Positions 49,037 through 61,274 of a DNA stretch of 64,000 bases are shown here, one piece after another. Where the stretch lies: positions 620,001-684,000 of the forward strand of contig JAVJAP010000034.1 of assembly GCA_034770075.1 (NCBI GenBank), read 5' to 3'. How positions within the stretch are numbered: position 1 is the first letter of the stretch; every line of letters begins with the position of its first letter. The notes under the pieces were generated by a model that worked only from the letters and a program-made list of their open reading frames with translations, was not told the origin of the DNA and made no database searches. This DNA comes from Aralia elata (taxonomy: Eukaryota > Streptophyta > Magnoliopsida > Apiales > Araliaceae). Both the position numbers and the translations under genes were made by a program.

Positions 49037-50409
49037 TGTAATAATCGTGATCACTATGTAATTTAATGGAATTGATAAATTGAATTTATGTGAATCTCTT
49101 AAGTAATTTTAATAAATATATGTGTATGTGTTATATATATATATATATATATATATTATTGAATTACGAGATGAGATGTATTTAAATAGTTGGTTTGGAT
49201 TAATTTAACTATTTGAATTTAACTAGGTAGTTAACAAATTGATTAAATGCAAGAAATAGAGTTAAAACTCAAATTTGAGTTCGACGTGGAAACTGAAAAT
49301 GCGGACTGTATATTTGAGTCCGGAACGTTGAAATTAGTCAGAATAGACTGTAATTATAAAATGTGTCGGGGTTGAATTTTTTGTCAAAGTCAACCGGTTA
49401 ACTTTTTCGGATAAAAAGTTAAGCTCGTGTACGGGGATGATTTTGACCAAACGAATATTCCCACGACGTTCGGAACGTCGATTTTAGTAGGAATCGATAT
49501 TAGTATCAAAAATATTGAATTCCGGAAGGCAAAATGGTCAAATGATTTATTTAATTAATTAAATGATTATAATAATTATTTAAAGGAAATAAAAATGCAT
49601 CAACTGACTTGGTGTGACACACATGACTATTAAATTGGGACAATTGGAGAAGGAACGTGTTTGCAAGAATTGGAAATGAGGAAGTTACATTTTTCCATTA
49701 ACCCAAAACTCTTCCTTTTCCCAACTCCTTTTTCTTTAATTCTTGCAATAGACTCATGGGAGATTTCAAGAGGCTGTTAACTGATGAATTAGAAGTTAAG
49801 ATTATGAAGGAAGCCAAGAATTATATATATACTCTCTACCCAAATCACTTTCTTCTTTGGCTAAACATATTCTACCCAAGAGAGAGGAAATTGTGAGTAA
49901 AATTGAGAACTTGAAGTGGTTTTGGAGTCACAAAAGATCAAGTGAGCAAGGAAGAGGGATTAAGAAGTCTAATTCAGGAAGAAATTACATCCAAGAGGTA
50001 ATCTATAAACCTTTTTCATGTTCATATTGTAGAAGAAGCATGTTTAAAGTGGAAATTACTTGGGTTGTGGATTGTTATGATATTGGTTAATTGATAATCA
50101 TATATTTATTTGGATCGTAAGTTCTGGATTTAAACATAATTCATATGCTTTGAATTCAGTCAAGTAATGCTAAACATATTTCATATTTGTTAATTTGCTT
50201 AAATGAGATTAAATTGTTTAAAAAGTAATAATTTTGATTTTAGAGGTTCTAAGTTTGCTAATAGAGTTGTTAGTGCTTTTAGAATAGTTAAATATAAGTT
50301 ATGTTGTTTTGGTTGAGTTATAATATCTGCATTTGTCCAAATTACGATTGCAAAGGTTTTTAGTAGTTTGGTTCGCAGCAGCAGTAACCTGCATCATCTT
50401 TGTTTGTGT

Positions 50410-50457
50410 ACCAGTGCGGCCGCGCTGGTACCAAGGCTAAACAGGGCGCGACCGCGC
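50410..50457 (+). repeat. GC-rich boxes in LTR H, first pair
   Basis: ACCAGTGCGGCCGCGCTGGT (50410-50429), a near-palindrome, and GCGCGACCGCGC (50446-50457). They match E's boxes in reverse orientation. Confidence 0.88.
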
Positions 50458-50536
50458 CTGCACCAGAACTGAACTAATGTTTTTTTAATTATTTATCTGT
50501 TCAACACTGGAACCCAACCTAACCTTGTATAATTAG

Positions 50537-52338
50537 TGAAAGTAGTATGCACACAAGCCAATCATATTTGATATGATGTAGCATATACTTTGTAATCTTA
50601 ATCATTTATTAATAAAAGAATTGATTTTCTTAAAAGGCATTTTATATTATCTACATGGTGCTGTTATATTAAATGTGATAAACCCATAGTTTTGAGCAAT
50701 GCTTTTAGAATTATGATGGTGATCATGCTAATGAGATCTAAATTCTAGATAGCTCATAAACTAAAATCGTTCCTAATCGTTGGATTACTAAATAGGGGAT
50801 TAGTGAATCCGGATAGATTAGTACATACGTTGCTTGCTCTTAGGAAGAGGATGATTGATCTCATAATCATTTGTGTGGAGACACTAAAGCAAGTATGTAG
50901 GTGCTTATTGGAGAATAAGTTCACTGAACGTGGCTCGCTAAGGAATACCTAATGGAGTTTTACTCACCTGTCAATAGGAATTCCTCTAGTGATAGTAGTA
51001 CAAGTGATCCTTGGACTTGAGATCATCATAGTATCTTGTGTATGATGAGTTATACTTTGACATGTCCCTTAAGACCTTTGGGGTATATCAAAGGGTATGA
51101 TTTGGTATAATAAGTTGTGCATGGAGATAGGTGAATGATCAACAAAGAATTACCACGTCTAGTAAAAGATGTGAATGTCCTATGTGATTCGATAAATGAC
51201 AACTAGGTAGTCCTTGGCCAAGGTAGAATGAAATTAGAAAGGGTTTCTAATTTGCATTATTTAGAGCTGTGCATTTGGGAATCGAAATACATATAATTAA
51301 ATAAAATAAGACTTGACAGTAAATCCATGTCTTATATTTAATTGGGACATTGTATGGTAGAAGGATTGAATTGTACGGTAACTATTCACTGAAAGGTTCT
51401 TTTGTGATTAATGTTGAAATCTATATTATCTGGAAAGTCGTTGATCGCTAAGGGGGTTACCCTTATTGTAGAATAAATATTATTTATTTAAATGAATTAA
51501 ATAGTTTTATTTATTTATTTAAATAAAATTAGAATTGTTCTAATTGATTTATTCACAACCGGTTTAATATGGAGAACCTAAAGGGTCACACCACAAAAGA
51601 AAAATATTTATTTAAGAAGTAAATAACATAATTGTAATAATAAGTTAAGTGTATTTAATTTAATCTATGGGGATAGAATAAATTAAATAGCTTAATATTT
51701 CGAAAATATTAAATATAAATTAATAAGAGGAGTCTTATTATTATTACTATTACTATTATTTAATTCCTAATAGGGATTGGGTATTAATTAATAGGAGTAC
51801 TCTCCCATGAATTCCTAATTGGATTAGGAGCATAATTAATTAAAGGAGTTTAATTATAATAGAAACCCTAATCCTAAATAGTTTAGGGAAAGGGTTATTC
51901 CTACATCTATAAATAAGAGGAGTCTTATCATAGATTAGGGTTACACACTCCTGCATTAGATTGTGGAGAGTACTTACAATTTCTATAGAGATAGAAACTA
52001 GGGTTTTGCCAATACCCAACTTCTTGAATGCCTATTCTTCCTTGGTGGATCACCTCTAGAGGCCAAACACTTGGGTGGCTAACGTTGATCAAAGGAAGGA
52101 ATCTCATCCGTGAAATTTAAGGAGAACGTGAAGGAATTGGAGTTAAACTTATACCCGAGGAAGCACGGTTCTACGAGGGTATAATTTCTTAATCTCTATC
52201 TCTTTCGTTTATATCGTTAATTGAGCACATAGATTGATCTTGGTGATGGTTTGTAAAAAATTTTAAAATCCGTTTTATCGCGCTTCCGCACTATTTATGT
52301 AATTTGATTGCATGTTCGCGCTATATACAAACCTAACA
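50537..52338 (+). repeat. Solo Copia LTR M
   Basis: 1802 bp, TGAAAGTA...CCTAACA, same family as A-D, with no internal region. Flanks ATTAG (50532-50536) and ATGAG (52339-52343) look like a TSD with one mismatch. It interrupts H's 5' LTR; the interrupted host reads on into the GAGCATGAAG segment matched in E near 44590. Confidence 0.92.
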
Positions 52339-52742
52339 ATGAGCATGAAGAAGCATTAAACAAGTATTAAGATGTATCATGAGTATGTTATTACCAAGTT
52401 GATTGGTAAACTATTATTTGATAGATATTTGGTTTAAGGAAAAGCTTTCTTGAATTGAAGAAATGACGTAAATATGTTTTATTAAATTTGAGCATGCGTA
52501 TTAGAACCTATGTAGCAACAATATGAGGGTCGAATATGATCATGGCTAGTTTTTAAGGAAAAGAGCTATTAAGTTTGTTTTTGAATATAAACTTTAAAAT
52601 GATATATTAAATGTTGAATGCATGGACCTAATTTGGTTTTAAATCTTCAGACTAATGTGTAGATTTGCTATATGTTGTATACTAAGACCCTAACATGCCA
52701 GAAAGAGAGTTGTGCATTGAAAATCTCAGTTCTGAGCCTGAA

Positions 52743-52794
52743 TGGGAGTAGCGCGGCCGCGCCACTCCCAGCCATAATAGCAGCGCGACCGCGC
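52743..52794 (+). repeat. GC-rich boxes in LTR H, second pair
   Basis: GCGCGGCCGCGCC (52751-52763) sits inside TGGGAGT/ACTCCCA arms (52743-52770), so it forms a longer hairpin; GCGCGACCGCGCC follows at 52783. Confidence 0.88.
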
Positions 52795-54211
52795 CGTGCT
52801 GCAGAGTTGCCAAGAGGTTCTGCTTGTGAACTGAAGCTTCGTATATATGTATTACATCCTCATAAGCTTTGTTATGCATCAATTGGGATGTTGTTCTGTC
52901 TAAGTATGTAGTGGCTATATAAAACCAAGGTTTCAAAAGGTTTAATCGGGATTTATAAACGAAACTTTTGGAGTATAAACAAAAGCAATAATTTGTGATA
53001 TATGGTGATTTGCTTTATCTGTATATTTGGTTAAATATATGTTTATAATACATATCTATAAACATGAAATAGTTGCATTAGGTATGTATTGAATGCATAG
53101 AATTTGAGAATCTGTTAATGTGAATGAGTGGCTAATGAATATTTATATATGATTATATATAGGATATTTGCAGTAAAGTTAAGCAATAATCATAAACTAC
53201 GCGAAAGGCAAGTATTCTATCTTAATTCATTTTGTTTCAACGAAAGCAAGTTTCTTAATTTATGAAATTTGTTTACAAAGTTCTCATTTGCAAGCTATAT
53301 CTCATTCGAGTTCATATCTTGTTCAAGTTCAATCGATGATAACTCAGTTTCAATTGCGTATTATTTGATTATGAACTGTTACTTTAGAATGCTTTCTGGC
53401 CTTTTGTTCCGGCTAGATACTAATGATATAATACGATTATCATTTGAATTGTTCAAATTCATTGTAGTTACTTAAAGTCTACCAATCCAAATTGTTTTGG
53501 TGCGGTCCCGCATAAATACTAAGATGAACAACCCGATTAACGGGGTAAAACTGATGACGGGCATATAGTCCCATTTACGCTTATGCGATTAAACTTTATA
53601 CTTGTGTACAATGTAGGGTATGAAAGGCTGATCACCTGGAGTACTTGCGGAGAATATTTTTACAGTCTATTTGATTGTTAAAACTTCTGATGGTTTTCGA
53701 TGAACTACAAATAATGTTCAGGGTTCCTGTACCCCTTAGTATGCTATTGAAAATTCTAGAACTATTGTCTTCAATATTCAACACTACTTCTTGATTATTC
53801 TTTTGATTATGGAGAAATGTCAAAACAGATGATTTTACTCTTGATATTCATTAACACATTATTTTATATACTTGTTGGGTAATTTGTGCTCATCCTTACT
53901 TTAATATTTCAGTTAAGGGTGAGAAGGTAGAGGGCTCGGGCAAGGACAAGGGAAAAACTAAGATGAAGAATTGAAAGTTTATATTCTGCAATATGATAGA
54001 TTTCCGCATTTGATGTAATGTAGTGATAAACACTAAGTTTAAGTTTAAGTTTAAGTTTAATTAAGGTTATGTAAACCTGGGATTTTATTCGGATACTATT
54101 GTAATCATTATTATTAATTATGAGGCTTGTTTAGTTAGATGATGATGTTTGATGTATCGTGAGCACCATATCCTGTGTTCGATGTTACACAGATTTGGGG
54201 GCGTCACAGGA

Positions 54212-54223
54212 TAGTATCAGAGC
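54212..54223 (+). other. Primer-binding site of gypsy element H
   Basis: TAGTATCAGAGC, the initiator-Met PBS with one change (G to A), three bases after the LTR end. Confidence 0.82.
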
Positions 54224-54405
54224 AGTAGGTTATAAACCTTAGGTGGGAGAACCTTAGATTATAACTTTCGAGAGAATAGTTGAGAAAGGAAGAAGTTGAA
54301 CTCACATAGAGTTTTGAGTGCTGAGTATAGTTTATTTTTCTATAAAAAAACAAAATGTTTATTTTTAAAAAAAATACTAATCTAGTTGTTTGTTTTGGTT
54401 ATAGG

Positions 54406-55044
54406 ATGCCAGGAGAAGATGAGACTAGGGATATCTATGTGGTTAGTGAGCAGTTAGTAGCAGCTGTACCTCCGCCCATAGCTGAGGCAATAGCTGATTC
54501 AGACCCAGATGAGGACCCTTAGGGGGATTCTAAGGAGGATCCCGAGGAGGAGGAGCTCGAGGAGGACACTGAGGAAGCACCGGAGGAAGGGGGCAGTGTC
54601 ATTGCTCGGGGCATTGGTGCATCATCTGATGGTTAGGAACGCAGATCTGGCTGACAAGCTGCGTACATCAGACCAGAAGGCAGATAGGTTGAGGGTAGAA
54701 AAGGAGGCTATTCGGTACCACTTGGGAAATACGATAAATGGAATGGAGACAAGAATTCAGAGTCTCCAAATAGACAAACAGTTGATCACCACTTATTGGA
54801 GGGATGAAATGAAAGGCCGGGTAAGGGCTCAAAACCAGCGGGATGAGTTAGAGCATGAGGTAAGGAGTAAGAAAGCTAGAATGGACAGGATGCAGTACGC
54901 CTTTAGCTCAGCACATGGCAGGTTCCACCATAGGGTGTACCATTTTCCGCGTGAGGAGCACCGGTCTAAACACGCTATAAGCTGAGGGCTAGTTCTGGAC
55001 ATGGCAGATTAGGAGTATGAAGATGCCATTAGGAGGGGTCTTTG
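54406..55044 (+). pseudogene. Pre-gag ORF (ORF1) of gypsy element H
   Basis: Homologue of E's ORF1. ATG at 54406 follows a T-rich tract ending TTATAG|G, an acceptor-like site. It reads MPGEDETRDIYVVSEQLV, an acidic Glu/Asp block, then after a frameshift near 54600 LGALVHHLMVRNADLADKL, a heptad-like charged region, VRSKKARMDRMQYAFSSA and a terminal EDAIRRGL ending at 55044. Stops occur at DEDP-TAG near 54520, a TGA near 54981 and a TAG near 55010. The N- and C-terminal blocks match E while the acidic middle is loosely conserved. No known domain recognised; a coiled coil is inferred. Confidence 0.78.
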
Positions 55045-55318
55045 AGTTATATTGTTATGAACTTTTAATAAGTAGGGTATTGAACACTTGATTACCGATG
55101 TAAATATTTTAATTCCAGTTTTTGGTTAGGATTATGAGATAAAAGATGTAAATAGCATTATGCCATAAGATGTTAAGTACCTTCGTACTATGGTTTTCGT
55201 ATGGATAAATTATGTGTTTATTCTAATGTGTGATGTGATGATTAAGCTTTTATATAAGTTATAAATGCTATATGAATAAGTTATGAGATGATAACATAAA
55301 ATTTTTATTAAACAGAAA

Positions 55319-57035
55319 ATGCTTAGAGGAAGACCTAGACGTTAACAATCACTAGAAGAATCAGTCGGTAGTGATGGGGATCAACTTAACCCTATGCAAC
55401 AATTTGTAGACCTACTACTTGGGGCATTACAGAATCGGACCCCGAATAATAACAATAATCCTCCGACGGCCCAAGTGGCAACCTTTAAGGACTTCAAAAG
55501 TGTGGGACCCCCTGAATTCAAAGGGACCACAGAACCCATCGAAGTCTAGTCATAGATCAAGGAAATCAAAAAGGCGTTTGCAATCGCCCGAGTAAGAGAT
55601 GAACAGAAAACGATCTTTGCCAGGTACATGTTGAAAGGTGAAGCTAACTTCTGGTGGTAGGCGAACCAGAACAGGGTTGGAGAAGGTGTGATATCCTGGG
55701 AGAGGTTTAAAGAAGTTTTTTTTCAAAAATTATTTTCCTGTGAGTATGCAGAGTCATATGGAGATGCGATTTTTGGAGCTGAAGCAAGATGACATGACAG
55801 TACCCCAGTACGCCGCAAAGTTTAACAAGCTGTCGAGGTTTGTACCTCATCAGGTCGACACTAAGGAAAGAAAGACGAGGAGGTTCGAGCAGGGCCTCAA
55901 GCCGTGGTTGTACAACAGACTTTCGGTGTTGCAGACGAACAGTTTCGCTACTCTTCTGGAGAAGGCCATAATTGCTGAGGGCGGAAGTGAAGCCCTGATG
56001 AAATTCAACAAGGAAAAGAGGAAGAAGAATGAAGGAGGAAATAGAGGGCAAGGTAGTAGCATTGGTACCAAAAGGAAGTGGAACAACAACAATAATAACA
56101 ACAGCAACCCAACAAGTTTTGGGGGTAAAACCGGTGATTCGAAGAAAAGAGCAGAGGCTTGCAAGGAGTGTGGAAAGAGTCACTCAGGCACTTGACTAAA
56201 GGGAAAGAATGTATGCTTCAATTGCGGACAGGAGGGGCACATCTCTCCCAATTGCCCCGCACCAAAGAGGAATGGATGCTTCAACTGCGGAGCATTGGAT
56301 CATCGGGCTAGGAATTGCCCAAAGAAGAACTCAAGTGAAGGAAATGGAGGAAGGGGAAATAGTGGTGGAAATCTTACAATTTTTGGACCACCAACTCAGA
56401 ATCAACCAACGACAAGGACTTTCAACATAACAGTTCAAGACGCGGTCGCATCCAAGGACGTGGTTTCAGGTATCATTCCGGTTCATGATATATCTGCATA
56501 CGTATTATTTGATTCGGGTGCTACTTGTTCCTTCGTATCATATGAATTCTCCCAACGATTAAATTTACCTCAGGAAGAATTAGAACATCCTATGAATATA
56601 GAAGTGGCAAATAAGGAAATAATTCCCATTAGCCATATTTATAGGAATTGTATTGTAGATATAAAGGGGTATAAGTTACATGTGGATTTAATTCCAATTC
56701 AACCAGGAGAATTTGATGTAATTTTAGGTATGGACTGGTTATGTAACCATGGGGCAATGATAGATTGCCAGAAGAAGTGTATAAACCTTCAGACTCCAAA
56801 CCAGTCTAAGGTAGTGTTCTATGGTAGTAAATTGCCTAGACACTTGAGATGTCTAACGATGATGCAAGCTAGGAAATTGTTGCGAAAAGGCTGTGTAGAT
56901 TATCAGACCCATATTGTTAATACCCAGAAAGTAGAGTCAGAGATGGGACAAATACCTATTGTAAATGAGTTTCCCGATGTGTTTCCTAAGGATTTTCCAG
57001 GTCTACACCAGATAGGGAGATCAAATTCGTTATAG
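55319..57035 (+). pseudogene. Gag and protease of gypsy element H
   Basis: Gag starts MLRGRPRR (55319) and runs through FKDFKSVGPPEFKGTTEPIE and FARYMLKGEANFWW to the capsid motif FLELKQDDMTVPQYAAKF (55775-55830), then an Asn-rich linker. Three Cys-rich motifs follow: CKECGKSHSGT, CFNCGQEGHISPNC and CFNCGALDHRARNC. Protease has VLFDSGATCSFVS (56505-56545) and FDVILGMDWL. Stops near 55346, 55548 and 55659, a frameshift near 55735 and a TGA near 56194 break gag. A 1-nt loss near 57010 (GLPPDREI changed to GLHQIGR) separates protease from RT. Confidence 0.92.
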
Positions 57036-57249
57036 CTCTAGTACCTGGAACGACATCGATTTCAAAAGCCCCATACAGAATGGCACCAGTGGAGATGAAG
57101 GAGCTGATGGTGCAGTGGCAGGAGTTGTTGGATAAGAAGTATATCGAATCGAGTGTGTCTCCTTGGGGAGCACCAGTGTTATTTGTGAAGAAGAAAGATG
57201 GTTCAATGAGGTTATGTATCGATTATCGCGAATTGAATAAGGTGACGAT
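57011..57249 (+). pseudogene. RT N-terminal part of gypsy element H
   Basis: Reads FVIALVPGTTSISKAPYRMA, ELMVQWQELLDKKYIESSV, GAPVLFVKKKDGSMRLCIDY and RELNKVTI, then is cut by K at 57250. The continuation IKNKYPLPRIDDLF is at 59386 after the second ACGAT copy. Confidence 0.92.
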
Positions 57250-57550
57250 TGTAGACACCCAAATTTTGCGTTTCCTTCTACTAACCGTGACAGGAGGGCG
57301 AAATCGTCAATTGAACCGGCTTGCGGGAGCAAAGGAGCGGGCACCAGGGCGAGCGCCCGGCACCGCCGCAATGATTTGGGCAGCCCAAGTCGACGTGACA
57401 GCATGACCGTCCGAGGCAGGCATTTCCGAATGAGGTGGCGCGTCGCCCGGAAGTTCCCGGACTGCGGAATACGGGCCTGTCAGCGAAAACCGACGTTGCG
57501 GTACGAAAATCGAGGCATGGCACGAAAATCGAGAAAGTCAAGCCCGCCAG

Positions 57551-57688
57551 CCGCGGATAGATCTGCGGCCAAGTGGGTGCGCCAGCACGAAAACCGGGAA
57601 ATCAGCACTCAGCAGCTGAGTGCGATGGGAGGCGTGCCAGCTGGCCAGCCGCAGATCCATCTGCGGCCAGCCGCAGATAGATCTGCGG
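57551..57688. repeat. Three CCGCAGAT-NN-ATCTGCGG palindromes upstream of K's TATA box
   Basis: 18-bp palindromes at 57551-57568 (CCGCGGATAGATCTGCGG), 57649-57666 and 57671-57688, joined by GGCCAGC repeats. They end 16 bases before TATTTAA at 57704, a position typical of promoter elements. Confidence 0.85.
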
Positions 57689-58980
57689 CTGGCTCTGGCC
57701 AGCCTATTTAAGCCAGCTTCGGCAGCATACAGGGGGTTCAGCAGTTTTTGAAAGAAGAAGAAGAAATTCAGCAAGAGCAGCAGCAGAAAATCGGGAATAG
57801 AGAGGAAAAACACCATAATTTTTGCAACAAATAGGAGAGAAAGGAAGATCAAAAGAGAGGGTTTTTACTCTTTGATTTGATTGTAACACACATATTTCTT
57901 CCATTCCAATACACAAGTCTACTTCCATTTTGGTATCAATTGCAAGGTGAAATTTCCCTTTATTCTAGCAATTTATCATATCATTTGGCTAAAATTAATG
58001 GAGTCTTCATGTAATTTATTGTGAAATAATGAATTAGGGATTATTTGCGAGGGTTCCATTGGAACAAAATTCTTCTTAATAACCCGATGATATTCACGTT
58101 TTGATTTCTTGCTTGTTGTATAAGAGATGTATTGGTTGTGGTTCCTTTAATTTGCTATTTAGGATGTCGTGATATTGTTAGAATTTCCGTGTTGGTTATT
58201 TATTGTAATGTTTGATTTGTGAGTACGTAGTAATCGTGGTTGTGAGCCTAGGAAAGCGACCCCGTGGTCCGAATCCGATGACGGACAAATTTTGACGTAT
58301 GTATTTAGGAATAATGTAATCCTTCGTTGTGAACATGTAACCGGCGGGCCTTAAAACGACGCTAAGGCGAGAATCGGATTTAAGGCCCCGTCATAGTGAA
58401 AAGATGGGATTGTATGCGTTTGGGGTTTATTTTGATGGCTTACATGCCCATGAATAACCCCGCGCTTTTTATTGCTTCATTTGATTTGTGACACCAAAAA
58501 AATTGATTTCAAAACTAAAACAATGAAGACTTTCATAAAATCAATCAAAGTAGGACATTAGAATCACGAGGTTAAAATTTGAGAAATGTTAATGAATGTC
58601 GATTCCTATCTAACGAGAAAGCCAAAGAAAAAAATCGTTTTCCAAAACATCACACGAAATGATTTTATAAATAATTGACGTTTTATTAAACCGTTGTGCA
58701 TAGGGTTAAAGAGATTCTAGAAATTGCCCATCATTTTATGAAAGCAACGTATAGATCTCGATTCCTATTTAGACGAAGGTTTGAAACTCTTGTTTTGCCA
58801 AAACGACACTTAATGAAAATCTCATAGTTTTGGACAATTAAAATCAAACCTTTTCTCATAAAGGATAAAGCTTTCTCGTGTATACCGAAAAGATATTCCG
58901 AAACGTTCTCAAATGAAAACACGATTTTCCCTAAAATCCAAATGACTCTTTCATACAAACCCACCACGACATTCATATAG

Positions 58981-59013
58981 GCACACACACACACACACGC
59001 ACACACACACACA
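58981..59013. repeat. CA microsatellite in LTR K
   Basis: (CA)n run interrupted once by CG. Confidence 0.9.
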
Positions 59014-59385
59014 TTCATGAATTAAAGGATAGGAAAGCATCAAGATTGCGGTAATCGTGTTTCACGGAAGTCGAGGGGTGCCTAACACCTTCCCCTCACT
59101 TAAGCAAGCCCCCGAACTCTATGAATCTCAATTCGCAGACCAATTAATTCGGAGTCACACATGAGCCAGCGATTTATAAAAAGCGAAAACTTGGATGAGT
59201 TGGTACATCCATTTCAAATATACCAACTGGCGACTCTGGTTAATTGGCTCATCATAAAAACGATCTTTCAAAACCCCGTCGACCTCAATGCCGACCTTTT
59301 CCAAAAATCATCTAAACCAAAAGGCTAAAATTTGGAAAAGACTAAGAGACCAAGAGAAAGAGAAAAACCCGGCGTCGACAACGAT

Positions 59386-60714
59386 CAAAAACAAATACCC
59401 ACTACCCAGGATAGATGATTTGTTTGATCAGTTGAAGGGAGCAAAATATTTTTCCAAAATCGACTTAAGGACGGGTTATCACCAATTGAAGGTGAAGAAG
59501 GAAGATGTACCTAAGACAGCATTCAGGACTCGGTATGGCCATTACGAGTTCTGGTAATATCATTCGGGTTAACGAACGCGCCAGCGGCATTTATGGACAC
59601 GATGAACCGGGTATTCAAGTAATACTTGGATAAGTTTGTAGTTGTGTTTATAGATGATATTCTGATCTATTCTAAGACTTAGGAAGATCATGTTGAACAT
59701 TTGAGGATGGTGTTGGAAGCGTTGAAAAAGGAGAAATTATACGCAAAATTCTCGAAGTGTGAATTCTGGTTGGAAAGAGTTCAATTTTTGGGTCATGTGA
59801 TTGACAAAGACGGAATCTCTGTCGATCTAGCAAAGGTGGAAGCAGTAATTAATTGGGAGTAACTAAAGACACCAACAGAAGTAAGAAGTTTCTTGGGATT
59901 GGTAGGCTATTACAGAAGGTTCATTCAAGATTTCTCGATAATAGAAGGAACTCTAACTAACCTGACGAGGAAGTCGGTAAAATTTGTATGGACAGAGAAA
60001 TGTGAGGAAAGTTTCCAAGAGTTGAAGAAGAGATTGAGTGAAGCACCAGTGTTGTCTTTACCAAATGATACAGGTGATTTTGTGGTTTATAGTGATGCGT
60101 CTCATAAAGGACTTGGTTGTGTGCTAATGCAACATGGTAAAGTTATTGCGTACGCATTGCGACAACTAAAAGATTACAAAAAGGGATATCCTACCCATGA
60201 CCTGGAATTGGCAGCGATAATATTTGCTCTGAAGATATGGAGGCACTATTTATATGGTGTAAAGTGTGCAATATACATGGACCATAAAAGTTTAAAGTAT
60301 ATTTTCACTCTGAAAGAGTTGAACATGCGACAGAGGAGGTGGTTGGAACTTATTAAGGATTACGATTTCCAAATCTTATATCATCCGCGAAGAGCTAACA
60401 TGGTTGCAAGTGCGTTGAGTAGGAAGGGAAGCGAAAAGTTGGCAATGTTAACAGCTCAAGAAGAGTTAATCGAGGAAATGGCGAGATTGGAACTTGAGAT
60501 AAAGGGTCCAAAGGAGTCAGATGAGAAATTGTTTGCAGTAGAGGCTCGCCCGACTCTATTGGATAGGATAAAAGAAGCGCAAGGCAACGATAAAGAATGT
60601 GGAAAGTTAAAGAAGAGAATTTCAGATGGGGAGAAACTTAAGTTCAAGGTGGATGGTGATGGATTGTTGAGATTTGAGGAGAGAATTTGGGTGCCAGCGG
60701 TATCCGAGTTATAA
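59386..60714 (+). pseudogene. RT and RNase H of gypsy element H
   Basis: Resumes RT at IKNKYPLPRIDDLFDQLK and YFSKIDLRTGYHQLKV. A lost C near 59552 shifts the frame (GHYEF then a stop). FIDDILIYSKT (59650-59680) is the catalytic region in the restored frame. TAA near 59621, TAG near 59681 and TAA near 59862 add further stops. RNase H has YSDASHKGLGCVLMQHGK, DLELAAIIFALKIWRHY and MDHKSLKYI, then the linker RANMVASALSRKGSEKL before integrase. The layout matches E at 31690-30343. Confidence 0.93.
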
Positions 60715-61274
60715 GAAGAAATCTGGCATGAAGCTCATAGTTCGAGTTACTCGGTTCATCCGGGGAGCATAAAAATGTATCGGGATCTGCGCCAACATTA
60801 TTAGTGGTCCAACATGAAGAGAGAGGTCGCGCAATGCGTCAGCAGGTGTTTGACTTGCCAAAGAGTTAAGGTAGAACATCAGAAACCGAGCGGGTTACTT
60901 CAACCTTTGGAAATACTGGAATGGAAGTGGGAGCATATCACGATGGACTTCGTGGTAGGGCTTCCAACTACACAGAAGGGTTATGATGCAATATGGGTGA
61001 TCGTCAATCGATTGACTAAGTCAGCGCACTTTTTACCAATCAAGATCAAATTTAACTTGGATCAATTGGCAAAACTCTACATCAAAGAAATCATTTCCAG
61101 ACAAGGTGTGCCAATATCCATTGTGTCAGATCGCGATCCACGGTTCATAAAGAATTTCTGGAAAAGCCTCCAAGAATGCATGGGAACACAACTGAGGTTG
61201 AGCACTACATATCATCTCCAAATAGATGGGCAGAGTGAAAGAATAATTCAAACCCTAGAAGACATGCTGAGAGC
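60715..61274 (+). pseudogene. Integrase of gypsy element H, C-terminally deleted
   Basis: HHCC module SYSVHPGSIKMYRDLRQHY...CLTCQRVKVEHQKPSG, core MDFVVGLP (Asp), SDRDPRFIKNFW (Asp) and DGQSERIIQTLEDML (Glu). TAA near 60712 and TAG near 60802 interrupt it. At about 61275 the frame runs directly into LTR sequence (matching 52818 onward), so the C-terminal domain, PPT and the first part of the 3' LTR are deleted. Short shared bases (TTCTGCTTG) mark the junction. Confidence 0.92.

Larger units (their letters stand above)
49037..54208 (+). repeat. 5' LTR of gypsy element H, split by M
   Basis: TGTAATAATCG...GGGGGCGTCACA; about 3.37 kb after removal of M and its TSD. U3 holds a TATATATATAC box near 49824. 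Candidate intron from AG|GTAATC (49998) to ATTTCAG (53912), followed by a short lysine-rich reading frame ending at TGA near 53974. GC boxes at 50414-50457 and 52751-52794 fall within the intron. Confidence 0.9.
57250..59380 (+). repeat. Solo LTR K (gypsy-like)
   Basis: 2131 bp from TGTAGACACCC to GGCGTCGACA, with imperfect terminal inverted repeats TGTAGAC/GTCGACA and perfect TSD ACGAT (57245-57249 and 59381-59385). A TATTTAA box at 57704 follows three CCGCAGAT..ATCTGCGG palindromes. A TGGCGACTCTGG sequence near 59226 resembles the PBS of some Tat/Ogre elements, so an LTR plus a short internal remnant is an alternative reading. The base composition (GC-rich promoter zone) differs from all neighbours. 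No ORF supported. Confidence 0.85.

Noticed and set aside
54509..54985. A separate Arg-rich protein read from 54509
   Set aside because: The N-terminal Arg-rich part is the acidic block of ORF1 read out of frame; only the part after the frameshift near 54600 matches E's ORF1.
55707..56183. Long minus-strand ORFs opposite H gag (55707-56183 and 55850-56164)
   Set aside because: Antisense shadows of the gag coding frame, with low-complexity Leu/Pro/Phe composition.
57250..59380. K considered as a host gene or foreign insertion because of its higher GC content
   Set aside because: TG...CA ends, a perfect 5-bp TSD in the RT gene of H and a TATA box identify a solo LTR. No long ORF is present.
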